This document shows positions 1 through 5,953 of a stretch of DNA of 9,035 nucleotides, one piece after another. A program made the translations under genes and the position numbers. How positions within the stretch are numbered: the first letter of the stretch is position 1; each line of letters begins with the position of its first letter. Under the pieces are notes generated by a model, which saw only the letters and a list, made by a program, of their open reading frames with translations, did not search any database and was not told the origin of the DNA. This DNA is from CAYQJV01 sp964417925 (GTDB lineage: Bacteria; Hydrothermota; Tepidihabitantia; B3-TA06; CAYQJV01): assembly GCA_964417925.1 (NCBI GenBank), contig CAYQJV010000056.1, forward strand, positions 1-9,035. The letters run 5' to 3'.

Positions 1-177
1 AGGATTATAAAATACCACTTCAGGAACATCCGAAAACCCCATAAATGCCTGAGCCATACCAAGAGACCTCGCACTTCCACCTGCTTCAAAGATCGCTCCA
101 GCATATCCTGCCTCACCTTCTTGGGCAAGAAGGAAAGTAAACCCAAGAAGGACCAAAATAGATATTTTCTTTGTCAT
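1..177 (-). CDS. PorV/PorQ-family (UPF0164-like) outer-membrane protein, 5' part only
   Basis: This is the first 59 codons of a gene that runs off the left edge of the window. The ATG at 177 follows GGAGG (183-187) with a 5-nt spacer. The N-terminus is a clear signal peptide: MTKK, then a hydrophobic core (ISILVLLGFTFLLA), with cleavage probably near the Ala/Gln at 18-19. The mature start has the pattern of PorV/PorQ/UPF0164 barrels: a Gly-rich segment, then GGSARSLGMAQAF, then an acidic/Pro stretch ending in FYNP, matching the family's GARxLGMGxAF...xYxNPA opening. In the type IX secretion system, PorV is an outer-membrane barrel that receives cargo carrying C-terminal domains; many phyla also have PorV-like proteins of unknown role. 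It lies 17 nt after the surface-protein gene and is probably co-transcribed with it. The family call is fairly good; a specific role in secretion is inference because most of the protein is missing. Confidence 0.72.
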   Translation of the reverse strand, partial: MTKKISILVLLGFTFLLAQEGEAGYAGAIFEAGGSARSLGMAQAFMGFSDVPEVVFYNP

Positions 178-194
178 TATTTCCTCCTTTTTAT

Positions 195-1817
195 TTAACG
201 AATAATTAATAGTTTACTTCTAAAAGTATCTATAACTCCATCCTGTCTTTCAACTTTTATTGCAACTTGATAAATTCCACTTGCTACCTTCACACCTTTA
301 CTATTCTTTGCATCCCATTCAAATATTGAAAATCCTTCTTTTGTATACTCCTCTTCAGTAAATTCTTTTTTCAAAACAAGATTCCCAAAAGCATCAACAA
401 TTACAATTGTAACTTTGTTTGCTTTAACTTCAACAGGGTACTTTATATTTATCTTTTCCCCAAGAGATGGTTTGAATGGATTTGGCCATATGGTTATTCC
501 CTTCCCTCCTTTTACAGTAATTGTAACCGTTGCCTTTGCACCGCCGGAGGAAGCTTCAATAACATATGTACCTGCCTTTTCTGCTGTAAACGTGCATGAT
601 GCCCTTCCATTTGCATCAGTCTTCGCGCTTGGAGGTTCAAGTTTAACAGCCTCAACATCTCCCTCAATAACTTTAAAACTTACATCAACCAGAGGAACCG
701 GATTGTTTTGATCATCATATGTAGTTGCAGTGATTTGAGAAGGGGTTCCTATAGGAACTTCTGAAGGAACAGCAGTTACCTCAACTTTTGCAACTCCTGT
801 AGCAACATAGTAGTCAAAGGCTATTCCTTTAATTTTAGTGTCATTTTTATCTTCTGCCCATATTGTATTACGACCTTTATGCTGGAAAAGGATATCAACC
901 TCTGCTTTACCTTCATACAAGGTTGCAGGACCACCTATCTCTCCATCATCTGTCTCAACAACAACCACCTGATTATCAGGAGCATCCCATATTCTGTTGT
1001 AACAGCTATCTATTGCAAGAACCGTAACAGTATAAGGAACACCAAGTTGAGGAGTTTCATATGTTCCACTTTTTCCTGGAAGGGTATCAACCCCTGGAAG
1101 ATACTGTTCACCAGGTGCAATTATAAGAAGGTACTTATAACCTGCTGGTGCTACATGAACCTTTGCAGTATCTGGAAGAAGCCCACCGGCAGAAACCACA
1201 ACATCTTGATATGACTCTTTTTCAGGAGCAGTCCTTAATATTATCTCTACGCTTCCTGTTCCAGAAATATCAACAGATTCAGGAAGTTTACCATAAGGAT
1301 CAGTTGTAATAAGTGTAACTGTTTTGCTTTCTGAAACCTGATTCCAAAATGTATCACAGATATTTATTTTATATTCAAATTTACCACCTGCTATAACCTC
1401 TGCACTTCCCGTTTTTCCCCTATCAGTTCCAGGAGCAGGATTTTCGCCAGGAGCTATTATCTGAACCCTTTTGGGATCACCAAGTTCAACATCAAAACTA
1501 TTTGATTCCCCTGTTTCCCCCGCATATGAACATAAAAGTTTCACATTTTTAGCAGCATAGGTAACCATTATATTTCCTTCCCATTTTCCGTTAGAAAATG
1601 TAACTGCTCTTGGTCTTACATATTCTTCTATCTCTCCATCCACTTCCATATAAAGATTTGCAGTTTTATTAAAATGTGGATCATCAGCAGTGATTGTCAC
1701 AGAAAACCACACTCCTACCTTCTTAGGACTTGATATGGAAGACCACGTAAAACCCGCATACAGAAATTGAAACCCGAGAAAGAAAAGGACAAAGGACAAA
1801 CCCCGTTTCTTATACAT
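195..1817 (-). CDS. Secreted multi-Ig surface protein with C-terminal FlgD-like/T9SS-type domain
   Basis: The protein has 540 residues. The ATG at 1817 has GGAGG at 1823-1827 (5-nt spacer); the other nearby ATG (1821) hits a stop at once. A signal peptide covers about residues 1-21 (MYKKRG, hydrophobic core, LYA). Visible order: an N-terminal beta-rich domain (about 22-115); two related repeats opening at about 118 and 230 with IIAPGE...PG.D...GK.G; a Big_1/invasin-like Ig domain at about 342-436 with the typical PVPLVDVSF and TDANGRASCTF strands; and a FlgD-type Ig-like domain at 440-540 with WPNPFKP, VDAFGNLV, FEWDAKNSKGVKVASGIY, and a short basic C-terminus ending KLLIIR. The PNPF opening and basic last strand resemble type A sorting domains of type IX cargo. 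It is likely cell-surface or exported; ligand and function are unknown. It lies downstream of tRNA-Phe and upstream of a PorV-like gene. Domain calls are from pattern recognition. Confidence 0.85.
   Translation of the reverse strand: MYKKRGLSFVLFFLGFQFLYAGFTWSSISSPKKVGVWFSVTITADDPHFNKTANLYMEVDGEIEEYVRPRAVTFSNGKWEGNIMVTYAAKNVKLLCSYAGETGESNSFDVELGDPKRVQIIAPGENPAPGTDRGKTGSAEVIAGGKFEYKINICDTFWNQVSESKTVTLITTDPYGKLPESVDISGTGSVEIILRTAPEKESYQDVVVSAGGLLPDTAKVHVAPAGYKYLLIIAPGEQYLPGVDTLPGKSGTYETPQLGVPYTVTVLAIDSCYNRIWDAPDNQVVVVETDDGEIGGPATLYEGKAEVDILFQHKGRNTIWAEDKNDTKIKGIAFDYYVATGVAKVEVTAVPSEVPIGTPSQITATTYDDQNNPVPLVDVSFKVIEGDVEAVKLEPPSAKTDANGRASCTFTAEKAGTYVIEASSGGAKATVTITVKGGKGITIWPNPFKPSLGEKINIKYPVEVKANKVTIVIVDAFGNLVLKKEFTEEEYTKEGFSIFEWDAKNSKGVKVASGIYQVAIKVERQDGVIDTFRSKLLIIR
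804..1466 (-). repeat. Two tandem divergent protein repeats within the surface protein
   Basis: Residues about 118-225 and 230-338 of the 540-residue protein align by eye. Both open with hydrophobic-x-IIAPGE, then PG.D, then GK.G..E, a Gly before a beta strand, a D...N pair (CDTFWNQ versus DSCYNRIW) and a V.L/V.T.D strand. Both also carry a Cys next to the Asp of the D...N pair. The similarity is at protein level and weak in the DNA, so this is an old domain duplication rather than a recent one. The second copy begins near base 1130. It resembles the PGE-type Ig-like repeats I associate with surface proteins of uncultured thermophilic bacteria, but I cannot name a domain accession with certainty. 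Confidence 0.6.
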
Positions 1818-1859
1818 ACATACCTCCTTTTTGACTTTTAAAATATATTGAATTCACAG

Positions 1860-1932
1860 TGCCGGGGCCCAGAATCGAACTGGGGACACCGGGATTTTCA
1901 GTCCCGTGCTCTACCAACTGAGCTACCCCGGC
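1860..1932 (-). tRNA. tRNA-Phe (anticodon GAA)
   Basis: A full 73-nt cloverleaf can be folded by hand. The acceptor is GCCGGGG paired with CCCCGGC; the D arm is GCTC/GAGC with loop AGTTGGTA; the anticodon stem is CGGGA/TCCCG with loop CTGAAAA, giving anticodon GAA (Phe); the variable loop is GTGTC; the T arm is CCCAG/CTGGG with loop TTCGATT; the discriminator is A. The bases after the discriminator read CTG, so CCA is not encoded and must be added by a nucleotidyltransferase. It lies between yggS and the surface-protein gene on the same strand, behind its own promoter-like sequence. No terminator is visible after it, so it probably begins a mixed tRNA-mRNA transcript that is processed at the tRNA ends. 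Confidence 0.97.
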
Positions 1933-1955
1933 AATTTTATTTATCACAATACAAA

Positions 1956-1983
1956 ATGTTAATAAAATTATTAAAATTGTCAA
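1956..1983 (-). promoter_or_regulatory. Sigma70-type promoter for tRNA-Phe
   Basis: Read on the minus strand, a perfect TTGACA (1978-1983) is followed after 16 nt by TAACAT (1956-1961, 4 of 6 matches to TATAAT). The spacer is almost all A/T. Transcription would start near 1950, giving a leader of roughly 17 nt before the tRNA 5' end at 1932. The -35 begins 8 nt after the yggS stop codon, separating the tRNA/surface-protein unit from the operon above. The -35 is strong; the -10 is only moderate. Confidence 0.6.
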
Positions 1984-1990
1984 GTTAATT

Positions 1991-2686
1991 TCAATACCTT
2001 TTCCCAAATATTCCTCTTCCTATTCTTAACATATTTGATCCTTCTTCTATAGCTATCTCATAATCATCTGTCATACCCATGGAAAGATATTTTACTTTAA
2101 TTTTCAATCCACACTCTATTTTTTCTTTTAGCTTTCTAAGCAACGCAAAACTTCTCCTTATTTTCTCTTTATCATCCGTAAGAGGGCCAACAGTCATCAA
2201 ACCTCTGAATAAAAGATTTTTTTTCTCCTCAACAATTTTATTTACAAATTCAATACACTGTTCAGGCGCTATTCCAAACTTTGTCTCTTCCCCTGAAGTA
2301 TTCACTTCCACAAGCACAGGAATTTTTTTACCCAGTTTGCCTGCCTCTTTTTCAAGAAACTCTACAAGCCTTTCTGAATCTACACTCTGAATAAAATCAA
2401 AGTATTTAACTGCTTTTTTTACTTTATTTGTCTGTAAGTGCCCTACCATATGCCATTCAACCTCCCTACCTATTGCTTCTATTTTAGGAATTGCTTCTTG
2501 AACTCTGTTTTCTCCTATTTTTTTTATCCCTTTATTTATTGCCTCTTTTATCCTCTCCACATCTACTCCCTTACTTACTGCTACCACTTCTATTTCCTCT
2601 GGCTTTCTATTAATTCTACTACATATAGTTATTATTCTTTCTTTTAATTTCTTGATATTATCCTCTATTGTATTCCCTACACACAT
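1991..2686 (-). CDS. yggS: YggS/PLPBP-family pyridoxal-phosphate homeostasis protein
   Basis: The protein has 231 residues from the ATG at 2686, the usual family length. It is a single-domain alanine-racemase-like TIM barrel that binds PLP and keeps free PLP and amino/keto-acid pools in balance; no catalytic activity is established for the family. Visible landmarks: the PLP lysine in VVAVSKG (Lys39), IGENRVQEA (58-66), WHMVGHLQTNK (78-88), VNTSGEETKFG (128-138), RGLMTVGP (161-168) and the phosphate-binding end LSMGMTDDYE...EGSNMLRIGRGIFG. I prefer the ATG at 2686 because it shares its A with the TGA of the preceding gene (TGATG) and follows a G-rich GGGGTGGG; the ATG at 2698 would add only MGWV. 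It is the last gene of the rpmF-plsX operon. Family assignment is secure. Confidence 0.95.
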   Translation of the reverse strand: MCVGNTIEDNIKKLKERIITICSRINRKPEEIEVVAVSKGVDVERIKEAINKGIKKIGENRVQEAIPKIEAIGREVEWHMVGHLQTNKVKKAVKYFDFIQSVDSERLVEFLEKEAGKLGKKIPVLVEVNTSGEETKFGIAPEQCIEFVNKIVEEKKNLLFRGLMTVGPLTDDKEKIRRSFALLRKLKEKIECGLKIKVKYLSMGMTDDYEIAIEEGSNMLRIGRGIFGKRY

Positions 2687-3645
2687 CACCCACCCCATAG
2701 TTTTTTACGTTTTTCCCATCTCTCATAAAAACCAATAGTAAACCCAAAGTTAAAATAAAATTCCTGTGTATATCTTCCTTTTCTATATCCGGGCATAAAA
2801 ACTCCATAGACCCATGCTTTCTCAAACTGCATTCTATATCCTACCCGAACTCCATATTCACAAAAATCTCCGATGTTCTGTTTTCTATAGGAGAATCCAA
2901 AATCAACATCCTCACCTTCAAAGATTGTGTTAAACTCAATACAATCATTTTGTATAAACTCTGCCACCACTCTTTTATACATAAAAAATATCCTTTTATG
3001 AGTAGAAATTAAATATTCTTTATTATAAACATCCACTGTATCCTCATGAAGCCACTCCGTTATCTTAATATCCATTTTTATCTTAGGGGTATAATATATT
3101 CCTAAGGCAAAGTTTGCATTTTTATATCCTGTCCATAATCCATAAAAACTCTTTGCCCAAAAAGAATAGAAAAATGAATCAGGATAAACCGAACTTTCGT
3201 TAAATATTGCCTCCCATCCCTCCTGCACCTTTCCAAAAAACAGTTCGGGTACCCAGGCTATATACCATCCCTTTTTCTCAACACTTGCAAATAAAAAAAT
3301 AGAGGATATATTACCCTGAGAATGAATCTTTCTTAAGATATTATAACCGAATACTTGTATAGTATCACTTCCTACATTAAAATCCATATCGTATTTTTTG
3401 TATATTCCCCCTGCAAACTTAAATTCCTTTACAGGAAGATAGATATAGTAATACGAGGGAGAAAAAGCATAACCATCATTTGCTTTATCCTTTTCTATGG
3501 TTCTTGCAAAATCCAACTTAAACATTAGCTCAGATTTCACATACTTTGAGGTCCATAGAATAAAATTTTTATAGTTAAAGAAAAATTCATACCCCAGTCC
3601 CTTAGAATTATATATTGAAATTGAAAATAAAATGGTTGAGATCAT
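2686..3645 (-). CDS. Hypothetical envelope protein, probable outer-membrane beta-barrel
   Basis: This 319-residue protein is not recognised at family level. It is very rich in Tyr, Phe and Trp and shows many short alternating segments, for example EFFFNYKNFILW, YYYIYLPVKEF, WYIAWVPELFFG and FYFNFGFTIGFYERW; the last approaches a C-terminal barrel strand, although a basic tail (EKRKKLWGG) follows. There is no long transmembrane helix. This points to an outer-membrane barrel in a diderm. The ATG at 3645 shares its A with the upstream TGA (TGATG); a TTG at 3648 is also possible. Neither has a Shine-Dalgarno sequence, so translation probably depends on coupling to the lipoprotein gene. The N-terminus MISTILFSISIYNSKG is short and lacks a basic residue, making it a poor signal peptide. 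The position right after a lipoprotein suggests a joint role, which is inference. Confidence 0.7.
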   Translation of the reverse strand: MISTILFSISIYNSKGLGYEFFFNYKNFILWTSKYVKSELMFKLDFARTIEKDKANDGYAFSPSYYYIYLPVKEFKFAGGIYKKYDMDFNVGSDTIQVFGYNILRKIHSQGNISSIFLFASVEKKGWYIAWVPELFFGKVQEGWEAIFNESSVYPDSFFYSFWAKSFYGLWTGYKNANFALGIYYTPKIKMDIKITEWLHEDTVDVYNKEYLISTHKRIFFMYKRVVAEFIQNDCIEFNTIFEGEDVDFGFSYRKQNIGDFCEYGVRVGYRMQFEKAWVYGVFMPGYRKGRYTQEFYFNFGFTIGFYERWEKRKKLWGG

Positions 3646-4754
3646 CAAAACCGAGAGGTTGGAGGTTTTGTATAATAGATTTTCAACTTTACACTATCAA
3701 CAATGTGTAGAAGGGATATATTAAAATCCTTATCCAACATAGATAATGCAATTCCTTTCTTATCCTCTGCCTCTTCTCTCTCATCCACCCATTTCTGAAT
3801 AAGTTCCCGAAGTGATACAATTACTACGCTATCATCTTTAAAAAAGAATTGAGAACTATAAAGTCCACCTATCTTTGTGTACTTACCGTTCCATTCTTCT
3901 ACTATATCGTAAATTCCTAAGGAAAGAGTATCCTTAGGTATATATATACATTTTATTGGTATCCACAGCTCTGCTCCTACCACATCAATGACTTTAAGGG
4001 AAGTGTCTTTTTTAAAGAGTGTATCTAAGGAAAAGGCAAGCATAGTAGTATATTCATATCCAGAACCTATCCATCCGTTCTTTGGCTTTTTGGTAGAAAA
4101 GACTATTGAAGCATCCTGCATTAAAGAAATAGTATGTTCATCCTTATCACTATAATATTTTAGTTTTGGAGCTTTCTCTGTTATGCCTTCCTTAGATACA
4201 AAGTAAAAAAATCCATTTTCTTCTTGAGGTATGAAAATCATTCCATGATAATTTTCCAAAAGAGATAAATACGGTGTTACATCCAAAACCACACTATCCT
4301 CTCCTGTATCAAACTCAAAAAGGACATTTGAACTATCATACTCCCCACCGGGAATATCCCATCTCATATCACTACTGGAGAGTATCCAGTTCACATATTT
4401 TTCTTCCCACCAGTAAGTTACTGGATAAACTTTTACCTTTATGCTATAGTTATGGTATCCACTCCTTTTGTACAATATAAGAAAGGCTGAGTCAGCATCT
4501 CGTATGGTATCATTTATAGGAAATTCTATAAGAAATCTGGCTTCATACATTGAATCCTTTCCTATTACCAGATTAACTCCTTTTCCCATGCTTATATAGT
4601 TTCCAAAACTCTCCATAGAATCGGCCCCTAAAGTAATATAATAAACAGTTGTATCTATTCTTCCCGTTTCCTCTCCGCCTACAGAATTTTCACTACATTG
4701 AGTTAAAATTAAAGTTAATACACTAAGAAGAAAATGCTTCTGAAATTGCCTCAT
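3645..4754 (-). CDS. Predicted lipoprotein with two DNRLRE/CBM96-like domains
   Basis: This is a 369-residue protein from the ATG at 4754, with GAGGT at 4763-4767 (8-nt spacer) lying inside plsX; a TTG at 4757 is also in frame. MRQFQKHFLLSVLTLILTQC is a lipoprotein signal: basic N-region, hydrophobic core and lipobox LTQC with Cys20 as the lipidated residue. The mature part has two halves of similar plan. Residues about 36-200 have FLIEFP, DADSAFLILY, VKVYPVTYWWEEKYVNW, WDIPGGEYD, a VVLDVTPYL strand and a closing PKLKYY. Residues about 208-360 have LAFSLD, VVGAELWIPIK, LGIYDIVEEWN, VVIVSLRELIQKWVDER and a closing VKLKIYYT. This order (chain of strands, W.E..V.W, WD.PGG.Y, D.T.....W, PKL...Y) is that of DNRLRE/CBM96-type beta-sandwiches on bacterial and archaeal surface proteins. 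The ligand is unknown; polysaccharide or protein binding is inference. Confidence 0.8.
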   Translation of the reverse strand: MRQFQKHFLLSVLTLILTQCSENSVGGEETGRIDTTVYYITLGADSMESFGNYISMGKGVNLVIGKDSMYEARFLIEFPINDTIRDADSAFLILYKRSGYHNYSIKVKVYPVTYWWEEKYVNWILSSSDMRWDIPGGEYDSSNVLFEFDTGEDSVVLDVTPYLSLLENYHGMIFIPQEENGFFYFVSKEGITEKAPKLKYYSDKDEHTISLMQDASIVFSTKKPKNGWIGSGYEYTTMLAFSLDTLFKKDTSLKVIDVVGAELWIPIKCIYIPKDTLSLGIYDIVEEWNGKYTKIGGLYSSQFFFKDDSVVIVSLRELIQKWVDEREEAEDKKGIALSMLDKDFNISLLHIVDSVKLKIYYTKPPTSRF

Positions 4755-5706
4755 CAAGTTTTACCTCAGTAGCAAAGATTAACTGTTTTATTGCATTTTT
4801 AATAGCCCTGGATGTAGACCTTCCATGACTTATCACAATATTTCCTCTTACTCCAAGAAGAAACGCTCCCCCTGTTTCTTCATAATGAAACCTTCTTAAA
4901 AACTCCTTTATCACAGGTTTTGAAAGCCATTTCCTTAATCTATATTTTTTTTCCTCTTTCATCATATGTTTCAATACTGAAAGTATAGTTTCCACTATTC
5001 CTTCTGCTGTTTTCAGCATGATATTTCCACTGAATCCCTCTGCCACAATCACATCTGCTTTTCCATGCAACAATTCGTTTCCTTCTATATTCCCGATGAA
5101 GTTTAAAGAAGAATTTTTAATCAATTGATAAGCCTCTCTTACCAACCTATTCCCTTTCAAAGGTTCTGTCCCCACATTTAAAAGTCCAATTCTTGGGTTC
5201 TTTATGTTGAAAATTTTCTTTGCAAAGACATTCCCTATTTTTGCATAATCCAGTAGATGTTTTGGTCTCGCATCTACATTTGCTCCTACATCAAGGGCAA
5301 GCATTTTACCTTCATAAGGATTTGAAATTACAACTCCTATTGCAGGTCTTTTTATCCCCTCTATAGTTCCAAGTACTGTAAGGGCAAAACCCATTATAGC
5401 TCCTGTATTACCTGCACTCACAAAACCATTAACCTTCTTTTCTTTCACGAGATATATACCTCTTGCAATAGAAGAATCCTGTTTTTTCAATGCTTTTGAA
5501 GGCTCCTCATCCATATCAACTTTTTCTGAAACTTTTAGAAAAGAAAGTCTTGGATTATCCAACTTATTCCTATACTTTTCAAAAACCTCTTTTGTCCCTA
5601 TCGCTACTACTTCTATTTTATTTTCCTCGTTTAAAACATCAAGAACTCCTTCTATCTCAGGGAGAGGAGCATTATCACTCCCCATTAAATCCAGGGCAAT
5701 CTTCAC
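4723..5706 (-). CDS. plsX: Phosphate acyltransferase PlsX
   Basis: The protein has 327 residues and is full length for the family. PlsX converts acyl-ACP and phosphate to acyl-phosphate, which PlsY uses to acylate glycerol-3-phosphate in the first step of phospholipid synthesis; it works at the inner face of the membrane. Landmarks: N-terminus MKIALDLMGSDNAP, NGFVSAGNTGA (93-103), MLALDVGANVDARPKHL (135-151), IGLLNVGTEPLKGN (173-186), FIGNIEGNELLHGKADVIVA (203-222), EGFSGNIMLKTAEG (223-236) and GGAFLLGVRGNIVISHGRS (279-297). The start codon is GTG at 5706, overlapping the rpmF stop as GTGA; this fits the conserved N-terminus exactly and implies translational coupling. The 3' end overlaps the lipoprotein gene by 32 nt in another frame. 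rpmF-plsX is a classic pair, but the usual fab genes do not follow here. Confidence 0.97.
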   Translation of the reverse strand: MKIALDLMGSDNAPLPEIEGVLDVLNEENKIEVVAIGTKEVFEKYRNKLDNPRLSFLKVSEKVDMDEEPSKALKKQDSSIARGIYLVKEKKVNGFVSAGNTGAIMGFALTVLGTIEGIKRPAIGVVISNPYEGKMLALDVGANVDARPKHLLDYAKIGNVFAKKIFNIKNPRIGLLNVGTEPLKGNRLVREAYQLIKNSSLNFIGNIEGNELLHGKADVIVAEGFSGNIMLKTAEGIVETILSVLKHMMKEEKKYRLRKWLSKPVIKEFLRRFHYEETGGAFLLGVRGNIVISHGRSTSRAIKNAIKQLIFATEVKLDEAISEAFSS

Positions 5707-5891
5707 TTTTCAGCCTTTTCTACAAATATTACTTCTTTTTCACCATAGTATCCACAATGAGGACATACCCTGTGGGGGAGTTTTGGTTTATGACAATGAG
5801 AACACTCCACCCACTGGGGTGGTATGATTTTCCAATGAGTTCTTCTTTTTCTTCCTCTTGCTTTTGAGTGTCTTCTTTTAGGTACTGGCAT
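5703..5891 (-). CDS. rpmF: 50S ribosomal protein L32, zinc-binding form
   Basis: The protein has 62 residues, normal for L32 of the large ribosomal subunit. It opens with the diagnostic MPVPKRRHSKARGRKRRTHW, and has a four-cysteine zinc ribbon at Cys30, Cys33, Cys43 and Cys46 (CSHC...CPHC). All four cysteines are present, so this is the zinc-dependent (C+) form. The ATG at 5891 is preceded by a strong AAAGGAGG with core at 5896-5900. It is the first gene behind a good promoter (5926-5953), and its TGA overlaps the plsX GTG by 4 nt, so ribosomal protein and phospholipid synthesis genes share a transcript. Confidence 0.97.
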   Translation of the reverse strand: MPVPKRRHSKARGRKRRTHWKIIPPQWVECSHCHKPKLPHRVCPHCGYYGEKEVIFVEKAEK

Positions 5892-5925
5892 CCTTCCTCC
5901 TTTCTATTACACAAGAATTAATTAA

Positions 5926-5953
5926 ATAATACACAAAACTTACTCAAAGTCAA
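5926..5953 (-). promoter_or_regulatory. Sigma70-type promoter of the rpmF-plsX operon
   Basis: On the minus strand, TTGACT (5948-5953, 5 of 6) is followed by a 16-nt spacer and TATTAT (5926-5931, 5 of 6). Expected transcription start is near 5919, leaving a leader of about 28 nt that contains the rpmF ribosome binding site. The -35 overlaps the last codons and stop of the ABC ATPase gene, so the two operons abut. I see no U-tract terminator between them, so read-through from the upstream operon is likely. Confidence 0.7.

Noticed and set aside
415..711. Plus-strand open frame of 98 codons
   Set aside because: It lies antisense to the Ig domain and FlgD-type coding region, whose minus-strand frame is clearly real; no ribosome binding site and no recognisable protein.
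879..1214. Plus-strand open frame of 111 codons
   Set aside because: It is antisense to the surface-protein repeats, with a composition rich in Cys, Asn and Ile typical of a shadow frame.
1810..2007. Minus-strand open frame of 65 codons across the tRNA region
   Set aside because: It reads straight through tRNA-Phe, giving the typical tRNA-derived peptide GVAQLVEHGTENPGVPSS, and has no independent support.
5490..5867. Plus-strand open frame of 125 codons over plsX and rpmF
   Set aside because: It is antisense to two unmistakable conserved genes and is low-complexity Leu/Ser/Phe/Tyr-rich.
5729..5914. Minus-strand frame overlapping rpmF
   Set aside because: It is a frame-shifted reading of L32; the L32 frame has the strong ribosome binding site and the conserved sequence.
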